A DNA stretch of 64,000 bases from the NCBI RefSeq assembly GCF_039523415.1, contig NZ_BAAAFG010000015.1, forward strand, positions 310,001 through 374,000, given 5' to 3'. A program made the translations under genes and the position numbers. Below, in pieces: positions 34,694 through 44,424 of this stretch. Source of the stretch: Gangjinia marincola. GTDB lineage: Bacteria; Bacteroidota; Bacteroidia; Flavobacteriales; Flavobacteriaceae. The notes below the pieces were generated by a model. The model had not been told where the DNA came from. It saw only the letters and a list, made by a program, of their open reading frames with translations, and did not search any database. Each line of letters begins with the position of its first letter. The stretch's first letter is position 1.

Positions 34694-36781
34694 ATGACTC
34701 CACAACGCTATACCATTACCGCTGCTCTGCCTTATACCAACGGACCTATTCATATTGGCCACTTAGCCGGGGTATATGTTCCTTCAGATATTTATGCGCG
34801 TTATTTGCGCTTAACCGGCAAGGATGTGGCGTTTATCTGTGGAAGCGATGAGCACGGTGCTGCCATCCCTATGAAAGCGAAAAAGGAGGGGAAGAGCCCA
34901 CAGGAAATCATCGATACCTATCATGCGATTATAAAACAGTCGTTCGATGATTTTGGGATTACGTTTGACAATTATTCCAGAACATCTGCCAAAATTCACC
35001 ACGAAACAGCAGGTGATTTTTTTAAGAAGCTGCATACTGAAGGGAAATTTATTGAAGAAGTTACCGAGCAATTGTATGATCCCGAAGCAGATCAATTCTT
35101 GGCCGATCGATTCGTTACCGGGACTTGTCCTAAATGCGGACATGAAGAAGCTTATGGCGACCAGTGTGAAAACTGTGGCACCAGCCTCAACGCAACTGAT
35201 CTTATCAATCCTACATCTACAATCAGCGGAGCAACACCAACGCTGAAAGAAACCAAGCACTGGTTTTTACCGCTTGATCACTACGAAGACTTTTTAAAAG
35301 AGTGGATTTTAAAAGGGCATAAAAAAGATTGGAAGCCTAACGTCTATGGCCAGTGTAAATCCTGGATTGATGATGGATTACGCCCCAGAGCAGTCACCCG
35401 CGATTTGGATTGGGGTATCCCCGTTCCGGTAGAAGGTGGTGAAGGAAAAGTGCTTTACGTATGGTTTGATGCTCCCATTGGTTACATTTCTTCTACCAAA
35501 GAATGGGCGGAGCGCGAAGGGAAAGATTGGGAACCCTATTGGAAGGATAAAGACACCAAGCTAGTCCATTTTATCGGTAAGGATAACATTGTTTTTCACT
35601 GCATCATTTTCCCCAGTATTTTAAAGGCTGAAGGGAGCTACATCTTACCCGATAATGTTCCCGCAAATGAATTTTTAAATCTGGAAGGCCAAAAACTTTC
35701 TACCAGCAAAAACTGGGCGGTTTGGCTGCATGAATATTTACAGGATTTTCCTGAAAAGCAGGATGTGTTGCGTTATGTGTTGACCGCTAATGCGCCAGAA
35801 AGTAAAGACAATGATTTTACCTGGAAAGACTTTCAAGCCCGTAATAACAACGAGTTAGTAGCCGTTTTTGGGAATTTTATCAATCGGGTAGTAGTCCTAA
35901 CCAATAAGTATTACGATGGTATTGTACCCCAACCGGGAGCCTTGAGCAATGTTGACGAAGAGGTACTTGCCGAAGTTCAAAAATATCCTGAAAATATAGG
36001 ATTTTCCATTGAGCGATACCGCTTTAGAGAAGCCAGCCAGGAGCTGATGAATCTTGCCCGATTAGGAAATAAATATTTGGCCGATGAAGAACCCTGGAAA
36101 GTCATTAAGCTGGACGAGGATCGCGTGAAAACCATCATGTATGTCTCACTACAAATTGCAGCGGCGTTGGCGGTTTTATCAGAACCTTTTTTACCCTTTA
36201 CGTCGTCTAAGTTAAAAAGCATGCTTAATCTTAGCGACGAACCTTCAGCACGTCTGCGCACCAGTTTAGTCAAATTAGATTGGCAGGATATTTCGCAAGA
36301 TAAACCTTTGTTGAAGTCGGGTTACCAAATTGAAAAAGCTTCCCTATTATTTAACAAGATAGAAGACGACCAAATAGAAGCCCAACTAGCAAAACTTGAA
36401 GCTACAAAACAATTAAATATGGCTGAAGCAAAAACCCTCACGCCTCAAAAAGAGATCAGCACCTTTGAAGATTTCACCAAACTGGACATGAGAGTAGGTA
36501 AAATTGTGTCTGCTGAAAAGATGGCAAAAACCAAAAAGCTGTTAGTGCTTCAAGTAGATACCGGACTGGACACTAGAACTATCGTTTCGGGAATAGCAGA
36601 ACATTTCTCTGCTGAAGAGGTGGTAGGTAAAAAAGTCACGGTGCTGGTTAATTTGGCTCCGCGTAAATTACGTGGCGTAGAAAGTGAAGGCATGATCCTT
36701 ATGACCGAAGATGCTACAGGTAAACTCGTCTTTCTTAATCCAGATGAAGATGGTGTTGAACCCGGAGCAGTGGTGAGTTAG
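34694..36781 (+). CDS. metG: Methionine--tRNA ligase
   Basis: This is a 695-residue class I synthetase. The HIGH motif is in NGPIHIGHLAG (His20 to His23), the KMSKS equivalent is KLSTSK (334-339), and a zinc-knuckle pair CPKC...CENC lies at about 145-161. A C-terminal EMAP/Trbp-type tRNA-binding domain starts near residue 590 (FTKLDMRVGKIVSAEKM), as in the dimeric long form. The ATG at 34694 (MTPQRYTIT) is chosen over an in-frame TTG at 34679, which is too close to the -7 element. Single gene. Confidence 0.97.
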   Translation: MTPQRYTITAALPYTNGPIHIGHLAGVYVPSDIYARYLRLTGKDVAFICGSDEHGAAIPMKAKKEGKSPQEIIDTYHAIIKQSFDDFGITFDNYSRTSAKIHHETAGDFFKKLHTEGKFIEEVTEQLYDPEADQFLADRFVTGTCPKCGHEEAYGDQCENCGTSLNATDLINPTSTISGATPTLKETKHWFLPLDHYEDFLKEWILKGHKKDWKPNVYGQCKSWIDDGLRPRAVTRDLDWGIPVPVEGGEGKVLYVWFDAPIGYISSTKEWAEREGKDWEPYWKDKDTKLVHFIGKDNIVFHCIIFPSILKAEGSYILPDNVPANEFLNLEGQKLSTSKNWAVWLHEYLQDFPEKQDVLRYVLTANAPESKDNDFTWKDFQARNNNELVAVFGNFINRVVVLTNKYYDGIVPQPGALSNVDEEVLAEVQKYPENIGFSIERYRFREASQELMNLARLGNKYLADEEPWKVIKLDEDRVKTIMYVSLQIAAALAVLSEPFLPFTSSKLKSMLNLSDEPSARLRTSLVKLDWQDISQDKPLLKSGYQIEKASLLFNKIEDDQIEAQLAKLEATKQLNMAEAKTLTPQKEISTFEDFTKLDMRVGKIVSAEKMAKTKKLLVLQVDTGLDTRTIVSGIAEHFSAEEVVGKKVTVLVNLAPRKLRGVESEGMILMTEDATGKLVFLNPDEDGVEPGAVVS

Positions 36782-36828
36782 AGTTCTGTGGTTCTATTAT
36801 TAATTCTTTAGAATAAAGCTTATTTATT

Positions 36829-36852
36829 GTCCCCCTGAGCGCAGTCGAAGGG
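36829..36852 (-). repeat. CCTTCGACTGCGCTCAGG dispersed repeat
   Basis: On the minus strand the sequence reads CCTTCGACTGCGCTCAGGGG, the best conserved of the three copies in this window. It lies in the 198-bp gap between the convergent metG and rsmI genes, where I see nothing else beyond AT-rich sequence. Confidence 0.65.
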
Positions 36853-36979
36853 TGCATGTAGATGAACCGACAACCTCATCAGCCTCTCTATTTAACATTC
36901 TTTAAAATGAAAGTCGAAGAACTGTTCATCACTGAAAACAATTTTTAGCTTGAATTGTTCACCGCCATAAACAAATTGA

Positions 36980-37642
36980 CTATCTGCCAGCCACCACAAT
37001 CACAAACTCACCTTTTGGGGCAGTGGCAGTAAAATGTTGTAAAACCTCTTTCGCAGTTCCCCGGATGGTTTCTTCATAAAGTTTAGTGAGTTCTCTGGAT
37101 ACCGAAATGCCTCGGTCTTCTCCAAAATACTGCTGAAAATCCCCCAGCGTTTTTACCAGTTTATGTGGAGATTCATAAAACACCATGGTTCTGTATTCTT
37201 CGGCTAAAAAAGTTAACCGGGTTTGGCGTCCTTTTTTGACCGGCAAAAAACCTTCAAACACAAATTTATCACAAGGCAATCCGCTATTTACCAAGGCAGG
37301 AACAAAAGCCGTGGCTCCGGGTAAGGTCTCTAAGCTTATATCATTGGCAAGCGCTTCGCGTACTAATAAAAACCCAGGATCGCTAATACCCGGGGTTCCG
37401 GCATCGCTAATCACGGCGATACGTTGACCTGCCTTTAACTTTTCTAAAATACGGTCTACCATCTTGTGCTCATTATGCATATGGAAACTCTGCATAGGTG
37501 TTTGCACCTCCAAGTGTTTTAACAGTTTACCGCTGGTGCGGGTATCTTCAGCGAGAATAAGATCGGCTTCTTTAAGAACACGAATGGCTCTAAGGGTAAT
37601 ATCTTCTAAGTTACCAATGGGCGTTGGGACAAGATAGAGCAT
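36980..37642 (-). CDS. rsmI: 16S rRNA (cytidine(1402)-2'-O)-methyltransferase
   Basis: This 220-residue SAM-dependent methyltransferase modifies C1402 in the ribosomal P site. Tetrapyrrole-methylase fold signatures are LVPTPIGNLEDITLRA, AEDTRTSGKLLKHL and ISDAGTPGISDPG. At 220 residues it lacks the C-terminal extension of the 286-residue E. coli protein; the shorter form seems usual in Bacteroidota. It follows the acidic protein gene by 2 bases and so is the second gene of that transcription unit. Confidence 0.95.
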   Translation of the reverse strand: MLYLVPTPIGNLEDITLRAIRVLKEADLILAEDTRTSGKLLKHLEVQTPMQSFHMHNEHKMVDRILEKLKAGQRIAVISDAGTPGISDPGFLLVREALANDISLETLPGATAFVPALVNSGLPCDKFVFEGFLPVKKGRQTRLTFLAEEYRTMVFYESPHKLVKTLGDFQQYFGEDRGISVSRELTKLYEETIRGTAKEVLQHFTATAPKGEFVIVVAGR

Positions 37643-37644
37643 GC

Positions 37645-38490
37645 TTATTGATCAAACTTACGGTCGACGATTTCTATAAGGCGCTCTTCATAAGACTCCT
37701 TACCCTCCCAATGATTGTATTGAGGTTTGATGATAACCTTAATAAGGTTGTGCGCTTCTTTTTGATCGGTATAGCTATCGATTAAATTCATCGTTTTTTT
37801 ATACTCTTCTTCTTTACCATCAAACAAATGAGTGATAAATGCTAACCGATCGTTTAGACCAATATCCAATCCATGTTTAAACGTATCGTTAACTGATTTA
37901 GCTTGCTCATCTACAGGTTCAAAGACGGGCATGTTGTCATAATCTACCCCTACATTTGCCGCAAAGTCTCTTTTTTCAAAAGTTTCTTGAGGTAAGATCT
38001 CATCCAGCATATCGTCTACTTGCTGACCTTCTGGTGGCATTTGAGCCACAATATCCTTAATTTTTTCAGTATTAGGTTCGATTAAACCTTCTTGATTGAA
38101 TAAGGTACCATCTTTAAAGTGTGGGTCCTCATCTTCAGTTACATCATCTTGGTCAGTATCTGCTTCGTGCGTTTGATCTCCTTCTATGTTATCTTCAACC
38201 TTTACTTCATCTTTTGACTCTGCTTCGGGTTCTTGATCAGCATTGATTGGATCTTCAATGTCAATGGCGATAAAATCTTCCTCTTCGGTTTCCATTAATG
38301 CTTCTTCAACCTGCTTCTGTCCTATAGTAGGTTTTGCTCCTTCAAAATGATCTTCGGCGAAAGCCAGCACCGCTAATTTTTCATACACTAACCTTGCTTC
38401 TTCCTTGAGTTCATGCACATTACTGCGATCTCTCATCTTAAGGATCTTATGAGCGATACTCATTAATTCTGCTTCTAAGGACTTTTTCAT
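37645..38490 (-). CDS. Acidic protein of unknown function, co-transcribed with rsmI
   Basis: This is a 281-residue soluble protein in three parts. There is an N-terminal helical region (MKKSLEAELMSIAHKILKMR through about residue 60), then a very acidic, low-complexity linker (about 68-130, rich in Asp, Glu and Gln), then a helical C-terminal domain (about 190-281: DIGLNDRLAFITHLFDGKEE through RLIEIVDRKFDQ). No signal peptide or membrane segment is present. I do not recognise a family beyond its general occurrence in flavobacteria. The acidic linker suggests a scaffold or nucleic-acid-mimicking role, which is only inference. It is 2 bases upstream of rsmI. Confidence 0.8.
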   Translation of the reverse strand: MKKSLEAELMSIAHKILKMRDRSNVHELKEEARLVYEKLAVLAFAEDHFEGAKPTIGQKQVEEALMETEEEDFIAIDIEDPINADQEPEAESKDEVKVEDNIEGDQTHEADTDQDDVTEDEDPHFKDGTLFNQEGLIEPNTEKIKDIVAQMPPEGQQVDDMLDEILPQETFEKRDFAANVGVDYDNMPVFEPVDEQAKSVNDTFKHGLDIGLNDRLAFITHLFDGKEEEYKKTMNLIDSYTDQKEAHNLIKVIIKPQYNHWEGKESYEERLIEIVDRKFDQ

Positions 38491-38677
38491 TCGTGTTTTT
38501 ATTGTTTTATGAGGTCAGATGTTACTTGCCAATAATCATTTCAACGTGGATCAAGATTTATTGACACTCATTTCATATAACCTATCTAAACCGGACTTAG
38601 ATGATTTTTTTGGTTAACTTTATGCGCTGATAAAGCGAAATTCGTCGTTCTTATCTATTTCAGCTGAAAATTACGAA

Positions 38678-39316
38678 ATGTTTCTCGAAAATACCGTAAA
38701 TCACGAAGAGCAATTTGGATGGATTGAAGTCATCTGCGGCAGTATGTTTTCTGGTAAGACCGAAGAACTCATTCGCAGATTGAAGCGTGCCCAGTTTGCC
38801 AAACAAAAGGTAGAAATCTTTAAGCCCGCCATTGACGTGCGATACGATGAAGAAATGGTGGTTTCTCACGACAGCAACGAAATTAGAAGCACGCCTGTTC
38901 CCGCCGCGGCTAATATTAGAATTTTAGCCGATGGCTGTGATGTGATTGGTATTGATGAGGCCCAATTTTTTGATGATGAGATTGTCACGGTTTGTAATGA
39001 TTTAGCTAATCAAGGGATTAGGGTAATTGTCGCAGGATTAGACATGGATTTTAAAGGAAATCCTTTTGGACCTATGCCAAACCTTATGGCCACTGCAGAG
39101 TATGTGACTAAGGTTCACGCGGTATGTGTAAAAACGGGCAATCTTGCGCAATACAGTCATCGAAAAACGGCCAATAATGACCTTGTGGTTTTAGGCGAAA
39201 CCGATGAATATGAACCTTTGAGCAGAGCGGCATTCTACAAAGCTATGCTCTCTGAAAAAGTCCGAAAAATGGATGTCAATCAAGCAGAAGAGGTCTCTAA
39301 AACCTCAAAAAAGTAA
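38678..39316 (+). CDS. tdk: Thymidine kinase
   Basis: This 212-residue enzyme phosphorylates thymidine in the salvage pathway. The P-loop is GSMFSGKTEELIRRL (residues 21-35), followed by the DEAQFFDDE box near residue 98 and the substrate loop near the C-terminus. The zinc-binding C-terminal segment is altered: where many family members have CxxC, here HAVCVKTGNLAQYSHRK keeps only one cysteine, so the structural zinc site is probably lost. It precedes alr by 2 bases. Confidence 0.95.
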   Translation: MFLENTVNHEEQFGWIEVICGSMFSGKTEELIRRLKRAQFAKQKVEIFKPAIDVRYDEEMVVSHDSNEIRSTPVPAAANIRILADGCDVIGIDEAQFFDDEIVTVCNDLANQGIRVIVAGLDMDFKGNPFGPMPNLMATAEYVTKVHAVCVKTGNLAQYSHRKTANNDLVVLGETDEYEPLSRAAFYKAMLSEKVRKMDVNQAEEVSKTSKK

Positions 39317-39318
39317 GC

Positions 39319-40416
39319 ATGCACGTAACTGTTCTCACCATAGATCTGCGTGCACTGGAGCATAATTTTCATTATTTAAAGAGCAAACTTAAGTCTAACG
39401 GTAAAATTATGGCGGTGGTTAAGGCCTTTGGCTATGGCAGCGATGCGTTAGAGATTGCTAAAAAACTCCAAGAGCTTGCTATTGATTATTTTGCGGTGGC
39501 TTATGTAGATGAAGGAATTTCCCTACGCAAAGCAGGTATTGAAACCCCTATCTTAGTCTTACATCCTCAACCTCAAAACTTTTCTGCCTGTATTGAGCAT
39601 TGTTTAGAACCGGGCTTATATAGCAAGCGAGTGTTTAAAGCATTTTTAAAAATTGCTGATGAGCAGCAATTAGAACACTATCCGGTACACGTCAAATTCA
39701 ATAGCGGACTTAACCGCTTAGGCTTTAATGAAAAAGATATTTCATGGCTTGCCAATCATCTCAATCAAAGTAACTCCATTATCGCTAAAAGTCTTTTTTC
39801 GCATCTGGCGGCAAGTGAAGATGAAAAGGAGCGCGATTTTACGCTGGGACAAATTAATGCGTTTAAAAAACTTTCTACTTCACTTAGCAAAAAGCTAAGT
39901 CATTTGCCTTGGTTACATCAAAGTAATACTTCTGCAATTTTAAATTTCCCTGAAGCTCACTTTGATATCGTACGCACCGGGATTGGACTGTATGGCTACG
40001 GAAACGCTGCAAAATATGATGAAGAGTTACGCCCTATTGCTTCTTTAACATCAGTTATTTCTCAAATTCACGAAATTGCAGCCGGCGAAAGTGTTGGGTA
40101 TAACCGTGCCTTTATTGCCGAACAAAACGTGCGCTCTGCGACCATCCCCATAGGTCATGCTGATGGAATCACCCGTATCTATGGGAATAAAAAAGCTTCT
40201 GTCACCATTAACGGCCAAAAGGCTCCCATTTTAGGAAACGTGTGTATGGACATGCTCATGGTTGACGTCACAGCTATTGACTGTAACGAAGGCGATGAGG
40301 TCGTCATCTTTGATCAAAAAAATAAAGCTTCAAGCTTTGCAGAAAGCGCTGGAACGATTTCTTACGAACTATTGACGGACATAGGTCATCGTGTTACGCG
40401 TGTTTTTAAGCGATAA
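39319..40416 (+). CDS. alr: Alanine racemase
   Basis: This 365-residue PLP enzyme makes D-alanine for peptidoglycan. The PLP lysine is Lys35 in MAVVKAFGYGSDA, where most alanine racemases read KANAYGHG. The catalytic tyrosine lies in ESVGYNRAF near residue 254, and NVCMDMLMVDVT is diagnostic. In many Bacteroidota alr is fused to murF; here it is a separate gene 2 bases after tdk. Confidence 0.95.
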   Translation: MHVTVLTIDLRALEHNFHYLKSKLKSNGKIMAVVKAFGYGSDALEIAKKLQELAIDYFAVAYVDEGISLRKAGIETPILVLHPQPQNFSACIEHCLEPGLYSKRVFKAFLKIADEQQLEHYPVHVKFNSGLNRLGFNEKDISWLANHLNQSNSIIAKSLFSHLAASEDEKERDFTLGQINAFKKLSTSLSKKLSHLPWLHQSNTSAILNFPEAHFDIVRTGIGLYGYGNAAKYDEELRPIASLTSVISQIHEIAAGESVGYNRAFIAEQNVRSATIPIGHADGITRIYGNKKASVTINGQKAPILGNVCMDMLMVDVTAIDCNEGDEVVIFDQKNKASSFAESAGTISYELLTDIGHRVTRVFKR

Positions 40417-40496
40417 ATTGTGTTTATTATCTGATTACCAAAAGCATTTTACAATTTTTTATTACTTTAGATTCACTAACTATAAATTACTAACCA

Positions 40497-40907
40497 ATGC
40501 TTAAAGAATTTAAAGAGTTTGCCATGAAAGGCAATCTGGTTGACATTGCCGTAGGTTTTGTCATGGGTGCCGCCTTTAATAAAGTGGTGTCATCATTTAC
40601 CGGTGGGATTGTATCCCCATTAATCGGTTTAGTTTTTAATGCTGACTTTAAAGATTTAAAATATGTTTTGGAAGAAGGAACAGTAAATGACGCAGGTGAA
40701 ACTGTAGGCGAAGTTGCCATCATGTACGGAGAATTTTTAACCAATGTGATTGACTTTATTATCGTAGCATTTGTTATGTTTATGATTGTAAAAGGAGTCA
40801 ACAGCATGAAGAAAAAAGAAGAACCAAAAGAGGAAGCTCCGGCAGGACCAACTCAAGAAGAGCTCTTAATGCAAATTAGAGATGAGTTACAAAAGCAGAA
40901 TAAATAG
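40497..40907 (+). CDS. mscL: Large-conductance mechanosensitive channel MscL
   Basis: This 136-residue inner-membrane channel opens under osmotic downshock. The N-terminal helix and first transmembrane segment MLKEFKEFAMKGNLVDIAVG through FVMGAAFNKVV carry the family signature. The second transmembrane helix is FLTNVIDFIIVAFVMFMIVKG, followed by a charged C-terminal bundle. The periplasmic loop is of normal length. It is a single gene closed by a strong terminator. Confidence 0.97.
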   Translation: MLKEFKEFAMKGNLVDIAVGFVMGAAFNKVVSSFTGGIVSPLIGLVFNADFKDLKYVLEEGTVNDAGETVGEVAIMYGEFLTNVIDFIIVAFVMFMIVKGVNSMKKKEEPKEEAPAGPTQEELLMQIRDELQKQNK

Positions 40908-40949
40908 GTAGTTCGCGAACCGCTACACTACACATTTGATGTTTAACTA

Positions 40950-40989
40950 AACCCCGAACTATCGTGAGATGGCTTCGGGGTCTTTTTTT
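40950..40989 (+). terminator. Rho-independent terminator of mscL
   Basis: ACCCCGAA (40951-40958) pairs with TTCGGGGT (40974-40981) around a 15-base loop, followed by seven T. Confidence 0.88.
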
Positions 40990-41023
40990 GATTATTTTAT
41001 ACTTCTTTCAAGGTTTCAGTATT

Positions 41024-41031
41024 TACCTTTG
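41024..41031 (+). promoter_or_regulatory. -7 promoter element for asd
   Basis: TACCTTTG is an exact TAnnTTTG match, 23 bases upstream of the asd ATG and just after the mscL terminator. Confidence 0.5.
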
Positions 41032-41054
41032 CCGCCTATTTAAATCAGATTAAA

Positions 41055-42050
41055 ATGAAAGTAGCTGTTGTAGGTGCTACCGGTATGGTAGGCCAGGTCA
41101 TGTTAAGCATTCTTGAAGAACGCAATTTTCCTATTTCAGAATTAATCCCTGTAGCTTCAGAAAAGTCTGTGGGAAAGACCGTAACCTATAAACAGAAGGA
41201 ATATACGATCGTATCCCTTCAAGATGCTGTAGCCGCTCAGCCCGATTTAGCGTTATTTTCTGCCGGCGGAAACACTTCATTAGAATGGGCTCCCAAGTTC
41301 GCTGAACAAGGTACCATCGTGATTGATAATTCATCTGCCTGGCGTATGGACCCTGATAAAAAGTTGGTAGTTCCAGAAATTAATGCAGCACAACTCACGC
41401 CTGAAGATCGCATCATTGCCAATCCCAACTGCTCTACCATCCAAATGGTCATGGCACTTAAACCGTTGCATGATGCGTACAGCATCAAACGCATCGTGGT
41501 TTCCACCTATCAATCCATTACAGGTACCGGCGTCAAAGCCGTGCGACAATTAGAAGCCGAATTAAACGGCACCAAAGCCGAAATGGCCTATCCCTACCCC
41601 ATTCACCGCAACGCCTTGCCTCACTGCGATGTCTTTGAGGAGAATGGCTATACTAAAGAGGAATTAAAATTGGTGCGTGAAACCCAAAAAATTCTGGATG
41701 ATCGCAGCATAGCCGTAACGGCAACCGCGATTAGAATCCCCGTGGTCGGCGGACATAGTGAATCCGTCAACGTAGCGTTTGAAAAGGATTTTGACCTAAG
41801 TGAGGTCAAACGATTACTCCATGAGTTTCCAGGTGTCACGTTACAAGACAATCCCGAAATGAACACCTATCCTATGCCCATTTATGCTGAAGGAAAGGAC
41901 GATGTATTTGTCGGCAGAATACGACGTGATCACTCCCAAGCCAATACCTTAAATATGTGGATTGTCTCAGACAACCTGCGCAAAGGTGCTGCGACAAATG
42001 CTGTTCAAATCGCCGAGTATTTGATCGAGAAGATGGTGGTGCGGAGTTGA
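41055..42050 (+). CDS. asd: Aspartate-semialdehyde dehydrogenase
   Basis: This 331-residue enzyme reduces aspartyl phosphate to aspartate semialdehyde, feeding lysine/diaminopimelate, threonine and methionine synthesis. The NADP motif is VGATGMVGQVML (residues 7-18) and the catalytic cysteine is Cys126 in ANPNCSTIQ. C-terminal VPVVGGHSESVNV-like segment (IPVVGGHSESVNVAF) carries the active-site histidine. It is a single gene. The 203-bp gap after it has no gene and no clear terminator. Confidence 0.97.
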   Translation: MKVAVVGATGMVGQVMLSILEERNFPISELIPVASEKSVGKTVTYKQKEYTIVSLQDAVAAQPDLALFSAGGNTSLEWAPKFAEQGTIVIDNSSAWRMDPDKKLVVPEINAAQLTPEDRIIANPNCSTIQMVMALKPLHDAYSIKRIVVSTYQSITGTGVKAVRQLEAELNGTKAEMAYPYPIHRNALPHCDVFEENGYTKEELKLVRETQKILDDRSIAVTATAIRIPVVGGHSESVNVAFEKDFDLSEVKRLLHEFPGVTLQDNPEMNTYPMPIYAEGKDDVFVGRIRRDHSQANTLNMWIVSDNLRKGAATNAVQIAEYLIEKMVVRS

Positions 42051-42253
42051 TCTACTTTATACCTTTCAACTAAAAAGAGATTCACAAATAATTTAAATTG
42101 GAATTAGTCTTAATTCTTGATTCTAACAGCTTGCCACGCCTATTAAGGTGGGCGCAGCGGTCTAATTTCATAGCGTAGAACAACTAGAGTAGATTAACGT
42201 TTCATACCATGATTTCATTCCTTAACTTTACTCCTAATGTAAATTTTTAAAAA

Positions 42254-44416
42254 ATGAGATACTTCCCTATCCTTTGTATAACTCTTGCGGTCATAAGCTG
42301 TAAAACCGAAAAAGAAAACGATTCAACTATGGCGATAAACTATCCCGAAACCAAAAAAGTGGATACCACAGACACCTATTTTGGCGAACAGGTCAATGAC
42401 CCCTATCGCTGGCTGGAAGACGATCGCAGTGAAGAAACCGAAGATTGGGTGAAGCGTCAAAACAAGGTCACTTTTGACTACCTGGATAACATCCCGTACC
42501 GTGATGCGCTAAAAGAACGCCTTACTCAACTCTGGGATTATGAAAAGATTGGAGCTCCTTTCAAAGAAGGCGACTACACCTATTTTAGTAAAAATGATGG
42601 CCTGCAAAATCAAAGCGTTCTCTATCGCTACAAAACGGGCGAAGATCCTTCTACCGCAACAGTATTTTTAGACCCTAACAGCTTTAGTGAAGACGGAACC
42701 ACGTCTCTCGGCGGACTATCCTTTACCAAAGATGGTAGCATGGCGGCCTATAGTATTTCAGAAGGGGGTAGCGACTGGCGGAAGGTGATTATCCTGGATG
42801 CCGCATCCATGGAAAAAAAGGGTGATACCTTGAAGGATGTAAAATTTTCAGGGGTATCGTGGAAGGGAAATGAAGGCTTCTTCTATTCCAGCTACGATAA
42901 ACCAGAAGGAAGCGAACTTTCGGCGAAGACCGATCAACATAAACTCTATTTTCATACGCTCAACACACCTCAAGCTGAAGATCAATTGATTTATGGCGGC
43001 ACCGAAGCCGAAAAACACCGCTACGTGGGTGGTTATGTAACCCGGGATCAACAGTATTTGGTGGTTTCGGCATCAAAATCTACCAATGGTTCTAAAGTAC
43101 TAATAAAAGATCTTACTCAAAAAGATGCTCCTTTTGTTGAAGTGGTGGATCACTACGACTCAAACACCAATATCGTCGATCACAAGGATGGAAAGCTGTA
43201 CATTCTTACCGATTTAGAAGCTCCTAATAAACGCGTGGTCACCGTAGACGCAAAAAATCCAACGCCCAACAACTGGAAGGACCTCATCCCAGAAACTAAA
43301 AACGTTTTATCACTCTCAAAAGGCGGGGGCTCATTTTTTGCTGAATATATGGTCGATGCAGTCTCTCAGGTTAAGCAATATGACTATGAGGGCAATCTCA
43401 TTCGTAATATTGAACTACCGGGTGTAGGGAGCGTGAGTTCATTTAATGGAAAAGATGAGGATAATGAACTTTATTTTCAGTTTACCAATTATGTGACTCC
43501 TGGTAGTATTTACACCTATCAGGTCGATACGGGCGAATATGAACTGTATCGCAAACCTCAAATTGATTTCAATCCTGAAAACTACGAAAGCAAACAAGTC
43601 TTTTACACCTCAAAAGACGGCACAAAGGTGCCCATGATCATCACCCACAAAAAAGGAATTACCCTTGATGGAAAAAATCCGACCATCCTCTACGGCTATG
43701 GTGGCTTTAATATAAGCCTTACTCCTTCGTTTAGTATTACCAATGCAGTTTGGATGGAACAAGGTGGGATTTATGCCGTACCTAACTTAAGAGGGGGAGG
43801 CGAGTACGGTAAGGCCTGGCATGATGCCGGCACCAAGCTTCAAAAGCAAAATGTCTTTGATGATTTTATCGCTGCCGCGGAATATTTGATTGAAAACAAG
43901 TATACTTCTTCTGATTATTTAGCGATTCGGGGTGGTTCAAATGGCGGACTTTTAGTCGGTGCGACAATGACCCAGCGACCTGATTTAATGCAAGTCGCCT
44001 TACCGGCTGTGGGTGTGCTGGACATGCTGCGCTATCACACGTTTACCGCAGGTGCGGGCTGGGCCTATGATTACGGTACGGCTGAAGAGAGTAAAGAAAT
44101 GTTTGAATACTTAAAAAAATACTCGCCTGTTCATAATGTCAAACAAGGGTCAGAATATCCCGCAACACTGGTCACCACAGGAGATCATGATGATCGTGTA
44201 GTGCCTGCACACAGCTTTAAATTTGCTGCAGAATTACAGGACAAACAAGCAGGTGAAAACCCAACTTTAATACGAATAGAAACCAACGCAGGACACGGTG
44301 CCGGGACGCCAACGGCAAAGATCATAGATCAATATGCCGATATCTATGGGTTTACACTCTACAATATGGGCTTTAAGGAGTTACCGACTCCGCCATCAAC
44401 CAAAGTGAAAGGATAG
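42254..44416 (+). CDS. Prolyl oligopeptidase family serine peptidase (S9A), lipoprotein
   Basis: This 720-residue exported peptidase cleaves short peptides after proline. An N-terminal lipobox (ITLAVISCKTEKEN, Cys16) predicts membrane anchoring. The propeller covers about 70-430, and the alpha/beta-hydrolase domain holds Ser562 in RGGSNGGLL, Asp near 646 in GDHDDRVVP and His681 in NAGHGAGT. Length and motifs match flavobacterial prolyl endopeptidases. Upstream TAACTTTA is a one-mismatch -7 element. The ABC ATPase gene follows after 8 bases. Confidence 0.96.
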   Translation: MRYFPILCITLAVISCKTEKENDSTMAINYPETKKVDTTDTYFGEQVNDPYRWLEDDRSEETEDWVKRQNKVTFDYLDNIPYRDALKERLTQLWDYEKIGAPFKEGDYTYFSKNDGLQNQSVLYRYKTGEDPSTATVFLDPNSFSEDGTTSLGGLSFTKDGSMAAYSISEGGSDWRKVIILDAASMEKKGDTLKDVKFSGVSWKGNEGFFYSSYDKPEGSELSAKTDQHKLYFHTLNTPQAEDQLIYGGTEAEKHRYVGGYVTRDQQYLVVSASKSTNGSKVLIKDLTQKDAPFVEVVDHYDSNTNIVDHKDGKLYILTDLEAPNKRVVTVDAKNPTPNNWKDLIPETKNVLSLSKGGGSFFAEYMVDAVSQVKQYDYEGNLIRNIELPGVGSVSSFNGKDEDNELYFQFTNYVTPGSIYTYQVDTGEYELYRKPQIDFNPENYESKQVFYTSKDGTKVPMIITHKKGITLDGKNPTILYGYGGFNISLTPSFSITNAVWMEQGGIYAVPNLRGGGEYGKAWHDAGTKLQKQNVFDDFIAAAEYLIENKYTSSDYLAIRGGSNGGLLVGATMTQRPDLMQVALPAVGVLDMLRYHTFTAGAGWAYDYGTAEESKEMFEYLKKYSPVHNVKQGSEYPATLVTTGDHDDRVVPAHSFKFAAELQDKQAGENPTLIRIETNAGHGAGTPTAKIIDQYADIYGFTLYNMGFKELPTPPSTKVKG

Positions 44417-44424
44417 TTTCCCCT

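Noticed and set aside
34811..35260. 149-codon open frame opposite metG
   Set aside because: It is antisense to the zinc-domain region of metG, with a cysteine/phenylalanine-rich translation typical of shadow frames.
42051..42253. Terminator or small gene between asd and the S9A peptidase
   Set aside because: GCCACGCC/GGTGGGC around 42130-42155 pairs only imperfectly and has no T run; no open frame is convincing.
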